Below are positions 1-10,400 of a DNA stretch of 64,000 bases, piece after piece (within the stretch, counting starts at the first letter, position 1; every line of letters starts with the position of its first letter). The DNA comes from Isotricha intestinalis. Taxonomy: Eukaryota; Ciliophora; Litostomatea; Vestibuliferida; Isotrichidae. The position numbers were made by a program, and so were the translations under genes. The stretch covers positions 39,177 to 103,176 of the forward strand of contig JAJJLU010000336.1 of assembly GCA_023807065.1 (NCBI GenBank), given 5' to 3'. The notes under the pieces are model-generated. The model worked only from the letters and a program-made list of their open reading frames with translations. It made no database searches and was not told the origin of the DNA.

Positions 1-285
1 TTATAAATAATAAAAGTATATATATTTATTTATCTTTTGATATCAAAAATATTTCTCTCTTTTATATTCTTTTAATAATTATTTTTTTTATTTCAAGATT
101 TACAACCATTAAACTTTTTTTTATCAAAAATATTAAGATTTTAATTAAATGTTTTTAACATTATCACAGATTTAGATTAATTATAAGAATTCAATTTACT
201 TAAAAAAGATTTTATTAATATATATTTATATTATTTATTTTTTATTTTATTTATTTACTGATGTAATGTAATTTTTTAGAATTTT
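1..285. other. AT-rich flank, no gene seen
   Basis: This is the left edge of the window. It consists almost wholly of A/T runs, with no frame of useful length and no telomere repeat, so the chromosome continues to the left. It lies downstream (3') of the minus-strand EF-hand gene and probably holds that gene's 3' untranslated region. Confidence 0.6.
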
Positions 286-1767
286 TTATTTTTTGGGTTT
301 TTTATCCATGGAATATTTAAAAAAGTTATGAGAATAAATTTTGTTGTCTACTGATAGGATTTTTTTCATTGAATTTGACTTTTTATATATTAGATTTTCT
401 ATTTGATTTAAATTATATTTTTCACGTTCATCTACAAATTTTTTTTTAATAGAAATTTTATTTATTTCATCATGTATATCATCTAAAGATTTTAATATAA
501 AAGAACAACTATTTATATTTTTAATATTTTTATTTCTCTTTTCTAAAGAAGGTAAATTAATTTTTGGTCTTTTGGTTAAAGATATTAATTTACAAGGAGG
601 AAATTTTAAAGTTCTAAATTTCTCATAATCTGCTTTTTCATATTTCATATTTATATTTTGATTAATATCATTCAATTTTTTTCTCATTGAAACAACAGTT
701 TCATTAGTGGAATTTTCAATGTTTGATTCAGAAGCATTAATTGATAAATGGTTCTTATATAATAAATTGTTTGAACTTAATTTATTTCTTCCAATTTTTT
801 GATTTTCAAATTGAAAATTAGTCAATATATTTTTTGATGATGAAGATTTGTTTTTTTTTTTTGATTTTTTTCTTAATTCAACTTTAAAAATTGAGTAATA
901 TTTATTTTTCTTTGGTAAAATTTGTATATCAAAGAAATTTCTTAATTTATTATTATCAATGTTAAAATTATAATTTTTATCTTCTCCCATTTTTTGAATA
1001 AAAGAATTAGTAATATTAACATAATCGGGAATAACATTATCAGGAAGAGAATATTCAATTTCTATTTTAGGTTTATTTAAATAATCTTTTAAACTAACTT
1101 GAAAAGGAAATAAATTAAATTTATAATCTTTAATTTTAGAAATTGAATTATAAAAAATATCAAAATTGATAAATTTTTCTTTTGAAATTATTCTAGATAA
1201 ACCCCCTGGTGTATACATAATAGAAAAATAAACTTTATTGGCTTTTGAATTTGCTATAGAACGATGAATTAAATTAGAATTTGTTTTAAATTGACTTTCA
1301 TATTGAGAAAATAATAGAATATATGAAAATACCATTTTTTTTATTTCTCTTTCATTAATATAACCATCATCATCAAAATCACTTAAATTAAAAAGAATTT
1401 TTATTTTTGTATCAAAGTCTGATTTATAAAAAGATAATAAAGCTAATGATATATTATATATATCTATTTCTTCCATTGATATTATTTCTTTTAATGAATA
1501 TAAATCTTCTTTTATTTCTTTTTTGAAAAGTAATTTTTGACATTTAAATTTTTCAAAGAATAATTCATATAATAAAGTAAAAGAAGGCATTGGAGAGAAT
1601 AATTGTTGAAATATATTTATAAATACACTTTTTGGAATTCTAGATTTATTTTTTTGATTATTATATTCAAAATATTTTATACATTCTTTCTGAAAATTAT
1701 ATATTTTATCAGATGAAATTAAATTTATAAATTCATCATATGTTGAATTTGATAATTCTAATGACAT
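286..1767 (-). CDS. EF-hand calcium-binding protein, Asn/Lys/Ser-rich C-terminus
   Basis: The 493-residue product has one textbook EF-hand loop at about residues 130-141. It reads D130-F-D-D-D-G135-Y-I137-N-E-R-E141, with all calcium ligands plus the central Gly and Ile in place. The helical segment around it (about 50-165) resembles the paired-EF layout of calcineurin-B/NCS-like or ciliary EF-hand proteins, with the partner hand degenerate. The C-terminal half is low-complexity, basic and Ser-rich (a KKKNKSSSSK run near 305), and probably disordered. The start is the ATG at 1767. A role as a calcium-responsive structural or regulatory protein is inference; no specific family was recognised. 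Confidence 0.75.
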   Translation of the reverse strand: MSLELSNSTYDEFINLISSDKIYNFQKECIKYFEYNNQKNKSRIPKSVFINIFQQLFSPMPSFTLLYELFFEKFKCQKLLFKKEIKEDLYSLKEIISMEEIDIYNISLALLSFYKSDFDTKIKILFNLSDFDDDGYINEREIKKMVFSYILLFSQYESQFKTNSNLIHRSIANSKANKVYFSIMYTPGGLSRIISKEKFINFDIFYNSISKIKDYKFNLFPFQVSLKDYLNKPKIEIEYSLPDNVIPDYVNITNSFIQKMGEDKNYNFNIDNNKLRNFFDIQILPKKNKYYSIFKVELRKKSKKKNKSSSSKNILTNFQFENQKIGRNKLSSNNLLYKNHLSINASESNIENSTNETVVSMRKKLNDINQNINMKYEKADYEKFRTLKFPPCKLISLTKRPKINLPSLEKRNKNIKNINSCSFILKSLDDIHDEINKISIKKKFVDEREKYNLNQIENLIYKKSNSMKKILSVDNKIYSHNFFKYSMDKKPKK

Positions 1768-2370
1768 TTATTTAATTCAAAAAAAATTATTTTGAAAATT
1801 TAAATATTTATTATGTACTTCCAAAAATTATTCAAAAAAAAAATAAACTAAATAAAAAATGCTAAATATATTAATGAATGAATATGATAATATTGGAAAT
1901 AAAATTATTTATATAATCATTTAAAAGAAGTTTTCAGATAACTTAATATCAAAATATATAATGAATATAAATTTAAAAAATTAAAAACATCAATAGAAAT
2001 AGCAATTATATTTAAAAGTCAGATATTCGAGTTTAAACATTCTCCCTTCTAATGAGGGGTGTTGGTATTCACCATTTAGATAGTTATATTCATAATAAAT
2101 AATTTCTTTAAATCTATCGATCGATTAATAATTTCAATGTTTATAAAAATCAAAAAAATTACTTTTTTTAATTTAATATATGCATTCTATTTTTCTAAAT
2201 GTTTTATTTTATTTATTCATTCTTTGAAATTAATAATTAATTAATTAAAGTTTTTTATATTTTCTTTTTTATAGAATTAAAATTCAAATTTTATTCTAAA
2301 TTTTTTTTTGAGATTATTTATATGAATTTTTAAAATATTAATTATTTCAATTTAAATTAAAGTTATATTT
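1768..2370. other. Intergenic, with a GC-elevated patch at 2019-2080
   Basis: This stretch is gene-free between two minus-strand genes. Most of it is nearly pure A/T. Positions 2019-2075 stand out, with about 22 G/C of 57 bases. Read on the minus strand the patch carries GGTGAATACC, a CCCT..AGGG inverted repeat, the palindrome GTTTAAAC and a CTGA. No tRNA fold could be drawn. A small structured RNA is possible but unproven. Confidence 0.4.
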
Positions 2371-2931
2371 CTATTTTAATTTATTTCTTAAACTATAAAA
2401 TTCAGGATTTTTCATATTTCCTTTTAAAAATGTTTGTCCTTTATTTAATTTATTATTATTTGAATATTCTGGAAAAATAGAATGTAATTTTTCAATAAAA
2501 GCATTATTTCCATTTGAAATATAATTATTTTTATTATTTGAATATTTTATATCATTTTGTTTTAAATAATGTCTAAAATTAATTAAATTTTCTTGTTTTT
2601 CATTTCTACTTTTTAAACCAGTATTTTCTACAGAATAGTTATTTGATTTTGAATAGCTTTTATTATTTTTATAATTATTATTATCTTTAAAATTAACTTG
2701 TTGGAATTTATTTCCTGTTAATATTTGATATCTAGTTGAAAATAAAGAATTTTGTTTAGGAAACATATTATTATGATTTATTAAGAAGTTATCTCTTGTA
2801 GATTTACCTTTATTAAAATCATTATCATAAAAGTTATCTTCTAATAAGTCTTTAAAAATTTTTTGATATTTTAATAAGTATTTTGGTTTTGAATTATAAT
2901 CAGTAAGAATTGGATTTTTTTGAGATTGCAT
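2371..2931 (-). CDS. Small Asn-rich protein of unknown function
   Basis: An open frame of 186 codons starts at the ATG at 2931 and ends in TAA. The product is rich in Asn, Lys, Tyr and Ser, and the only non-repetitive parts are the first 40 residues and the last 45. No domain, signal peptide or membrane segment is visible. The ATG start, codon bias and amino-acid make-up match neighbouring real genes, so it is probably expressed. It is flanked by minus-strand genes with long AT-rich gaps. No function can be assigned. Confidence 0.55.
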   Translation of the reverse strand: MQSQKNPILTDYNSKPKYLLKYQKIFKDLLEDNFYDNDFNKGKSTRDNFLINHNNMFPKQNSLFSTRYQILTGNKFQQVNFKDNNNYKNNKSYSKSNNYSVENTGLKSRNEKQENLINFRHYLKQNDIKYSNNKNNYISNGNNAFIEKLHSIFPEYSNNNKLNKGQTFLKGNMKNPEFYSLRNKLK

Positions 2932-3207
2932 TTTTAATTAGTTTTTTAGATATAATTTTTATTAATTATAAAAAATAAATAAAATTTAATATAAATAGAA
3001 TTAAGGACTGAAAAAAATAATTAAGTTACTATGAAGGGTTATTCTTTTTATTTAATTGTTTTATTTTTGAATAAATTTAAAAAAGTCAAACCTTTTTATT
3101 TTTCTTTTTTCTTTGTTATTGTTTTGAAGGGAAATTAAAAGAGTTTATTTGATTTTAGAATTCTTCAAAATTCAATTTTTATTTATTACAAAAAATTTAT
3201 AAAGTTT

Positions 3208-3474
3208 TTAAAATATATTTTTATAATTATCTTTTTTTTTAATTACTTTTACTTTTTGATGAAAAGATAGATTTATATTTTCACTTAATTTTAACATTTG
3301 ATATGGTAAATTATTAATTATATAAACTTTATTTTTTGCTTTTGTATTTTCAAATAATGTCAAGTAAGTTCTATTTTTATATTTTTTCAAGTGATTTTTA
3401 TTAGGATAAATTAAAGAATTTTTATGTTTTACTTGGTCAATATTATTATTAATATCAATAGAATGAGCTAAATT
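3208..3474 (-). other. Open frame of about 89 codons without an ATG; possible exon or gene remnant
   Basis: This minus-strand frame runs from just after a TGA at 3475-3477 to a TAA at 3208. It has no ATG in its first half. The translation (for example NNLPYQMLKLSENINLSFH) looks protein-like and uses the local codon bias. A TTTAG directly after the TGA, near 3468, could be a 3' splice site, but no convincing upstream exon or GT donor was found nearby. It may be the last exon of a spliced gene, a pseudogene fragment or chance. No similarity was recognised. Confidence 0.25.
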
Positions 3475-4218
3475 TCAAAAATGTGTTATTTTTAAATAAA
3501 TTTTTGATTGTTGTTTTTTTTTATTATATTATGATTTAATTAAAGTAGCAATAATATTTGATACTTGAATTATAATATTACTATCATTTTTTAGAATGAA
3601 TATATAGTTATATAATATTTTATTAGTATTGTATATTATCTTTATAAAATAAATTATCTTTAATATTGAAACTAATTTTTTTTATTTATTAAAAATAAAT
3701 CATTTATCTTATATATATTATATTTTCCATGAATTGTATTTAAGAAGATTACATTTTATAAATAGAAAACTAGTTTCATCAAATCATATTTGTTTATTAT
3801 ATTTTATTATTTAAAAAAGAGGCTTAAAATATGGTTTTAATTCGATTAAAATAATATATAATATCCATAAATATTCTTAAAACTTAATATATTTAACATA
3901 AAAATATTAAATAACCTCAATTTAAAATGTGTTTGAGAAAATTAAAAATAAAAATTAAAAGAAAAAAAAATAACTTTTTATGAATATTTTAAAAAATATT
4001 AGTTGAATTTATGAAATTTCTTTTATAATAAAATATCAAAATAAATAAAAAAATATTATTGAATAAACATTGAATTTATACTATCATACAAGAAAAACAC
4101 ATATTTTTTAAATTTTTTAATATTAATATATACAATATAATTAAATAATTTGACAATTGAATAAATAATTTAGGAGATTAAATCTAAGATATGACAGTAA
4201 AAATATTTTAATATAAAT
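3475..4218. other. AT-rich intergenic region, nothing recognised
   Basis: About 740 bp of A/T-dominated sequence lie between the ATG-less frame and the CCT-motif gene. No frame, tRNA, structured repeat or GC-elevated patch was seen. Part of it should hold the 3' untranslated region and terminator of the CCT-motif gene, but no defined signal could be read. Confidence 0.5.
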
Positions 4219-4659
4219 TTAAATATTTTTTACAAATCTTCCTTTAAATCTTGGTTTCATAGAAGCAACTTTAGATCTTCCAGGAAATTTTTTTATAATA
4301 GGAATTCTTTTCATACGATTGATTAATTTTAATTTATATTTTAAAATTTTAATAGTTCTTATTTTCCAATGATATTTTTCAATATTATTTTTATAAATAT
4401 CTTTAAACATATTTATAATTTCTTCACTCTTATCTTCAGTTGGTTCAGTATTTAAATCACAAGAGTTTTCTATTTTATTTTCTTTTATATTTTTTGTAAA
4501 AGAATCTAATAAATTTATAGATTGTTCTAATGAACTATTAATTACATTAAAAGTATCCATTAAAAAATAAGATATTAGGCTTATTTTATATTTGCAATAA
4601 GAAATATTCGAATTTTTTAAATTTTCTTTTAAAAGATATTCATTTATTTCTTGCAACAT
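4219..4659 (-). CDS. CCT-motif protein (CONSTANS/CO-like/TOC1 type C-terminal motif)
   Basis: The 146-residue product ends in a basic block, about residues 101-144, that fits the second half of the CCT motif known from plant CONSTANS, COL and TOC1 proteins. The core reads R-S-K-V-A-x-x-K-P-R-F-K-G-R-F-V-K at 128-144, matching the family's R-K-x-x-A-x-x-R-P-R-x-K-G-R-F-x-K. Basic residues upstream (R101, K104, K107, K109) continue the motif, though that half is divergent. Plant CCT motifs act in nuclear import and NF-Y/DNA interaction; a transcription-regulator role here is inference. No B-box or receiver domain is present; the N-terminus (1-95) is helical and unrecognised. The start is the ATG at 4659. 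Confidence 0.7.
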   Translation of the reverse strand: MLQEINEYLLKENLKNSNISYCKYKISLISYFLMDTFNVINSSLEQSINLLDSFTKNIKENKIENSCDLNTEPTEDKSEEIINMFKDIYKNNIEKYHWKIRTIKILKYKLKLINRMKRIPIIKKFPGRSKVASMKPRFKGRFVKNI

Positions 4660-5076
4660 TTTTTTTCTTTGTTTTATTATACATTATTTAAACAAACTAA
4701 AAATGAATTTTAATGACATCAAATTTTTCCCTTTTTTTTTTTCTTTAATTCTTTAATGTTTTTTTTTAAATTTCTTATATAAATAAATTCTTTAAGAAAG
4801 AAAATTTTATGACATTCTTCTCAAACAAATACATTTAGTTTTCGTGTGGATAAAGAAAAAAATAATTATTTATAAAAATTTATTTAATTAAAAATATGTG
4901 AAGAAATTTGAAAAATAAAAATCAATGGGTAAATAAAGAAAAAATATTGTGGTTAAAATGAAATTTTTGTTTTTAAAGAAAATTTCATTTTTTTTAGAAA
5001 GTTATATTAAAAAAATATTCAATTATTTATTTTCTAAATATATTAATATAAATTAAATAAAAATTAAATATATGAT
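4660..5076. other. AT-rich intergenic region, nothing recognised
   Basis: About 417 bp lie between two minus-strand genes. They hold the promoter side of the CCT-motif gene and the 3' side of the LRR gene. Only homopolymer-rich A/T sequence is visible. Confidence 0.5.
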
Positions 5077-7428
5077 TTAATTATTATTATTCTTTTTTTT
5101 TCTTATTTTTTTCTTAACAAACTTAACAAAATTATAATCAAAATTATTAATTCCTTTAATATAATCACAAATTAAAATAGAATTATTTATTCTAAAATTT
5201 TGAAAAGTTAATAAAGTTTCTTTTGTAATTTGATTATTATTTTTTCTACTTTTTAATATTAAAACTTCAAAATTTTCTTTTTCACATAATTTTGATAAAA
5301 TATTACTATCAATTATATCATCATCCTTTAAATCATTATATGATAAATTTAAAATCGAAGGAGTAAATTTATCTAAGTTATTAAATAAAGCTTCTAAAGT
5401 TTTTTTATTAACATTAGTATTTTCTAATTCTAGAGTAAATTTTTTAGGAAAAGATTCTCCATTTACATTAAACATTATTCCAAAATCATCGCCTTCATTA
5501 TATTTATTTAAATAAATATTATTGTTTAAATTTAAGGAATAATTTCCATCAATTATATTTTTTTTCAGTTTTCCCATTGTCTTTTCTTGTCTTACTTTTA
5601 TTAAATCAATCATTGAATTAAATAAATTTTTAATATTTTTTTGACTTTCAGTAGTTAAATTATTATTTGAAACATCTAAATTTTTTATTAAAATATCTTT
5701 TTCTTTAAATAAATTAATTAATTCTTTAAAACATTTATCATCAATATTACAATTAGATATTATTAGGGTTTCTAAATTTCCAAATTGAGAAATGAAATCA
5801 ATTAATATTTTAATACAATTAATATCACTTAAATCCATTCCACTTATATCAAAAACTTTAATTATAGGAGAGAAGTTAACACTCTCATTAGAATTAAAAA
5901 AAATAGATTTTAAAAAACTTATTATTACAGTTTTATTATCTTTTTGAAAATTTGCAATATTTGATAATTTTAAATTATTTAAATTCTTTAACCTACAAAT
6001 TTGACCTAAAAAAGATAAATCATTTTTAAAATAATTATCTTTTATAAATTTATTGTTAGATAAGTCTAAAAATTGAATAATATTATTTTCATTATCAATT
6101 AATGCTGTTACAATTGATAATAAAGAACTAAAATGACAATTAATATTTCTTAACGTCAATTCCTTTAAAGTACAATTTTTATATAAAAAATAAGAAATAT
6201 GATTCCAAATTTCTTTATTTAATTTAACTGAACTTAAATTTAAACTCCTTAAATTATTATCAAAATATAAATATGAAAAAATAGTATTTATATCAATTTC
6301 CTTTAATTTTTTATTTATTAAGTTAAACTTTTCTAATTCAATATTTTGAAAATTTTCATTTAAAATTTTTCTCATAATAATATCAGTATCTAAACCAATT
6401 AAAGATAATGTGCTATCTTTTTGAACAATATTATATACTCCTGAAGAAAGTAATAGTTCAGCATATTCTTTACTTGGTTCCCTATTTTTAAAAATAAATG
6501 TTTCTAAATCTTTATAATCAGTATAAGAATAATTATTAGTTTCTAAACCTAATATATATTCTAAAGACTTTTTTGTTTCATCAAATTCTTTTGAATCAAT
6601 TTCTTTAAATTCATTTATTAAAAATGCAGTTTTAAAGTTAATTTCTTTATCATTCAAAAAATTTCCTTTTAAATCAAATTCATTTTTATTAAAAATCGTA
6701 GGTTCTAAATTATTAATAAATGTTCCTATAATTGTAAAATTATTTGTAATAATAAAGCCTTCTCCATTTTGATCTATTGTTTCATTAGTAAATAAATAAA
6801 TATTATTAGTATCTTCTTCTATAAAACATTGGTTGATTAAATCAATTAAATAAATACATTTTTTATAATTATCATTTTTATATTCAAATAAAATATTTCC
6901 TTTAATATTTTTAGATTTATTACATAGAAAAAGTAACTTTATTTTAGTGTTAATTTGGTTTTTTTCATCTATAATACTTGAAAAAGGAGAAAGTTTTAAA
7001 TATGCATTAACACAATTATTTGAATCTATTAAAACTTCTCCTAAAGAATTTGATAAAATACAAAATCCAAAATTAGTTTCATTAATTTGATAAGCTTCTA
7101 TTTTTTCATCTAAGACTTTAAACCTTATAAATAAAGGATAATTTTTATTTTGAAAAATATTACTTGTTAATTCTTTATTTTTAATAGGAAAAAATTTAAA
7201 AAAAGTTGTATCATTTGCAATAATATCTTCTTGTAAATTATTTGGAGTTGTTAGAAATAAATAAGGAGAAATTAATATACCTAATTTATCTATTTCACAA
7301 TATTTTCTTCTTTCTATATCTAAATAAGAAAAATTGACAAAACCAATTGTATGAAGAAAAGGATTTTTTTTTTCATCTGAAAAAGTTGTTAATTCAGGTT
7401 CTACTTTAATTTCAGCATTTGATTCCAT
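5077..7428 (-). CDS. Leucine-rich-repeat protein with unrecognised N-terminal domain
   Basis: The 783-residue product has a C-terminal ribonuclease-inhibitor-type LRR array from about residue 390 to 730. The repeats are irregular, of the form L-x-x-L-x-L-S-x-x-x-L; examples are SLNLSSVKL, FLDLSNNKF, LKLSNIANF, VFDISGMDL, TLIISNCNI, NLDVSNNNL and ILNLSYNDL. The first 300 residues look beta-rich and match nothing recognised. The tail is a Lys/Asn run. RNI-type LRRs are protein-interaction scaffolds, common in ciliary and cytoskeletal proteins of ciliates, but no partner can be named. It sits head-to-head with the tuberin-like gene across only 54 bp. Confidence 0.8.
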   Translation of the reverse strand: MESNAEIKVEPELTTFSDEKKNPFLHTIGFVNFSYLDIERRKYCEIDKLGILISPYLFLTTPNNLQEDIIANDTTFFKFFPIKNKELTSNIFQNKNYPLFIRFKVLDEKIEAYQINETNFGFCILSNSLGEVLIDSNNCVNAYLKLSPFSSIIDEKNQINTKIKLLFLCNKSKNIKGNILFEYKNDNYKKCIYLIDLINQCFIEEDTNNIYLFTNETIDQNGEGFIITNNFTIIGTFINNLEPTIFNKNEFDLKGNFLNDKEINFKTAFLINEFKEIDSKEFDETKKSLEYILGLETNNYSYTDYKDLETFIFKNREPSKEYAELLLSSGVYNIVQKDSTLSLIGLDTDIIMRKILNENFQNIELEKFNLINKKLKEIDINTIFSYLYFDNNLRSLNLSSVKLNKEIWNHISYFLYKNCTLKELTLRNINCHFSSLLSIVTALIDNENNIIQFLDLSNNKFIKDNYFKNDLSFLGQICRLKNLNNLKLSNIANFQKDNKTVIISFLKSIFFNSNESVNFSPIIKVFDISGMDLSDINCIKILIDFISQFGNLETLIISNCNIDDKCFKELINLFKEKDILIKNLDVSNNNLTTESQKNIKNLFNSMIDLIKVRQEKTMGKLKKNIIDGNYSLNLNNNIYLNKYNEGDDFGIMFNVNGESFPKKFTLELENTNVNKKTLEALFNNLDKFTPSILNLSYNDLKDDDIIDSNILSKLCEKENFEVLILKSRKNNNQITKETLLTFQNFRINNSILICDYIKGINNFDYNFVKFVKKKIRKKKNNNN

Positions 7429-7482
7429 TAATTTATTATATAAATTATTTATAAATTTTATTCAAAATTTGAAATTATATAA
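7429..7482. promoter_or_regulatory. 54-bp bidirectional promoter region
   Basis: This gap separates the start codons of two divergent genes, the LRR protein (minus) and the tuberin-like protein (plus). Both 5' untranslated regions and both core promoters must overlap here or extend into the coding regions. The sequence is A/T only apart from single bases, and no named element is seen. Confidence 0.45.
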
Positions 7483-10400
7483 ATGGAAAATTTTTCAAAT
7501 CAAGATGAGAAATCATGGAAAAAAAATTCTGGGAATATTGATGAGAAAATAATAAATTATATAGATTCTTTAAAAATTGATAATAAATTTGATAAAGTTA
7601 ATCATGAAAAATACTTAGAATCAATATCAAAGTCAAATAATAAAGATTTATATTTCAAATTAACTTTATTATATATAGAATATATAAGAAAATCAAATGA
7701 AATTTTAAAAAAAGAGTTTTTTACATATATTTATCATAATATTAAATATATTAATGAATTTGATTTTGAAAAAGATAAATATAAAGATTTACTTAAAGAT
7801 TGTGAAAGTTTTGTTTTAAATTCAGTAATTTTATTTGAAAAATATGAATTTGATGATAATAAAGATAAAGATTTAAAAGAATTGCATATTTTAATATCAA
7901 TTGTAATATATTTTTTACCGAGTATTTTTTGTAAAGAAATTAAAGAAAAGAAAAAATATTCTTTATTACTAATTATTAAAGGATTATTAAAAATAAATGA
8001 ATTTTATTCTTTGAAAAATATATATTTATTAAATTGTATAAATGAATTTACTTTTATTAGTTTTTATAAAATGTTTGAATTAGATAAAATTAAAAATAAA
8101 AACTTAAAAAATTTTATGGGAATTTATGAACAATTGATAATTCAATCTATAAATAAAGATTATAAATTTATAAAAATGAATTTATCATTTTTATTTCTTA
8201 TTTATAGAATATCTCTTATAGAACAATTAGAAAGTACAAAAAGAAATATTAATCCTAAGGAAGAAATTAATAAAAATAATTTAGAAGAAGAAAAGAAAAA
8301 AAAAAAAATTCAAATAATATCTTCTGATAAATTTAAAACAAGAATTGTTGAATTATTTAATAATTATTCTCTAAATATAAATTTATTAACTTCTTTTTTG
8401 TTGGATATTCTAATTGGAAATTTTTTTCAAAATATTAATTTAGAAAAAAATCAAAACCACTTTAAGAATTATTTCACCCTTAAAAATTTTATTATTTGTT
8501 CTCCAGAAAATATAAATAAATTTTTTATTGAAAAAAATATTGAAAATGAAGAATATATAAAGAATTCTGAAAAAAAATGTTATCAATTTTTATTAAATGA
8601 AAATGAAAAAGTAAAATATGATATTAAAGAAACAATTATTTTAGGAATTTTAGATATTTTAAGTACTGATTTTTATAAAAATTTTTTTACTGGTAATTTG
8701 GGTATTTCTTTAGAAATAATAATTTCTAAATTTAAAGATTTAATATTAGATGAAAATAGTTATTTTAAAGAAAATTCATATAAATATTTTATAAGGTTTT
8801 TTTATAATTCTTTTCTATATAATATTAATAGAATGAAAAAATCTCTTAATAATATTATTGATATTTTACTTTTTATGGGGAAAAATTATAAGTTAAAAGA
8901 AACTCAAGATGAATTAGTTTTAATTGAAACATTAATTTTCGATTTATTTTATCATAATTTAAATTTGGAAAGGGATAAATTTGTTAAATTATTTGAGTTA
9001 ATTCCTATTAATTCATTGATAATGTTTGGTTATTGTTTGGATTTTAAAATATTAAACAATGATGAACGTGACATTGAAATTTTTATAAATTTATTTTTAA
9101 ATATAAATAATAATCAATTACAAAATTCTTTTATTTTAATTATTTTTGAAAAGCTAAAAAACCAAATTAAACAAGAGAAAAAAGAAAGAAAAACTAAATT
9201 AGAATATGTGACTTTAAATATTTTAGAAAAAACTTTAGATATAATGATTAAAGAAAGTGAAATTAATAAACAATTTATATATTATATAATTGAAATCATT
9301 ATTTTTATCAATTTTGATAATTTTTCAAAAATTATTAATATTTTTTTTCTGAATAAATATCATTTAAAGAATAACTTAAAGATAATAGAAATTTTATATG
9401 AAATTTTTTGGGCGTTAAATTATAGCTTTCAAAAAGATAAAATGAAACAATTATTAAATTTTTTTTTAGAAGAAGGAAAATTTGATTTAATTATTCCTCA
9501 TATTTTAAATTATATTACTTTTACTCATGATGATTTAATTCATTTAAAAAATAATAATAAATTAGTAAACAAATTTAAATTTAATCCAATTCCTTTATTA
9601 ATAATAAAACAAAAAGAAAATAGTAATTTTATTTTCTTTGATTTAAAAAATATTTTAAATAAATATTTAGAAAAGAATTTAAATAGCCTTAATGAAAATA
9701 TATTAAAAATAATATCAAAGTATATTAAAAGTATTAATTTTTTAAATGAAAATTCTATGAAAAAAATACATTATTTATTTTCAAATTTAAATTTAGAAAA
9801 AACTGACTATTATACTTTAGAAATTTATTATAATTTAAATTATTTTTTTTCTTGGTTAAAAATAGAATCATTTTCTTTTTTTAATATAGAAGAAAAAAAA
9901 GATTCTCTTTTTGATAATTTATTGAAAAACATTGAAAAAATACCAAATAATTTAAATCAATTAATAATTATTTATTGTTTTTATATTAATACTTTATTTG
10001 AAAATAATTTTGAAATAAATATATATATTGAAAAATTATGTGATTTATTAATTTCTATTTATCAAATGAATAAAACAGAAAATTGTATTTTATTAAATCT
10101 TTTATTCATTTTTTCATTTTTAAAGGAAATCATAAAAAATTTTGATAATATTTACCATAAAATTGTATTAATAATATCTTTAATTTCTTTTCCAGAAAAT
10201 GAATTTTATCTAACAGAATCATTTTACAATAATTTTCAAATAAAACTTCCTGAGAAAAATGAAAAATATATTCTTAAAGATTTAAACGAAGAAAAAAAAT
10301 GCTTAGACAAAGAATTATATATAAAAAATTTTGCTGTATCTTTATTGCTTATTTATTATTCTTATTCAAGCAAAAAAACAATATTTATTCAAATTTATCA

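Noticed and set aside
2010..2090. tRNA gene in the GC-rich patch (TTCGAG resembles a T-loop)
   Set aside because: No 5-bp T-stem, acceptor stem or anticodon arm can be drawn on either strand.
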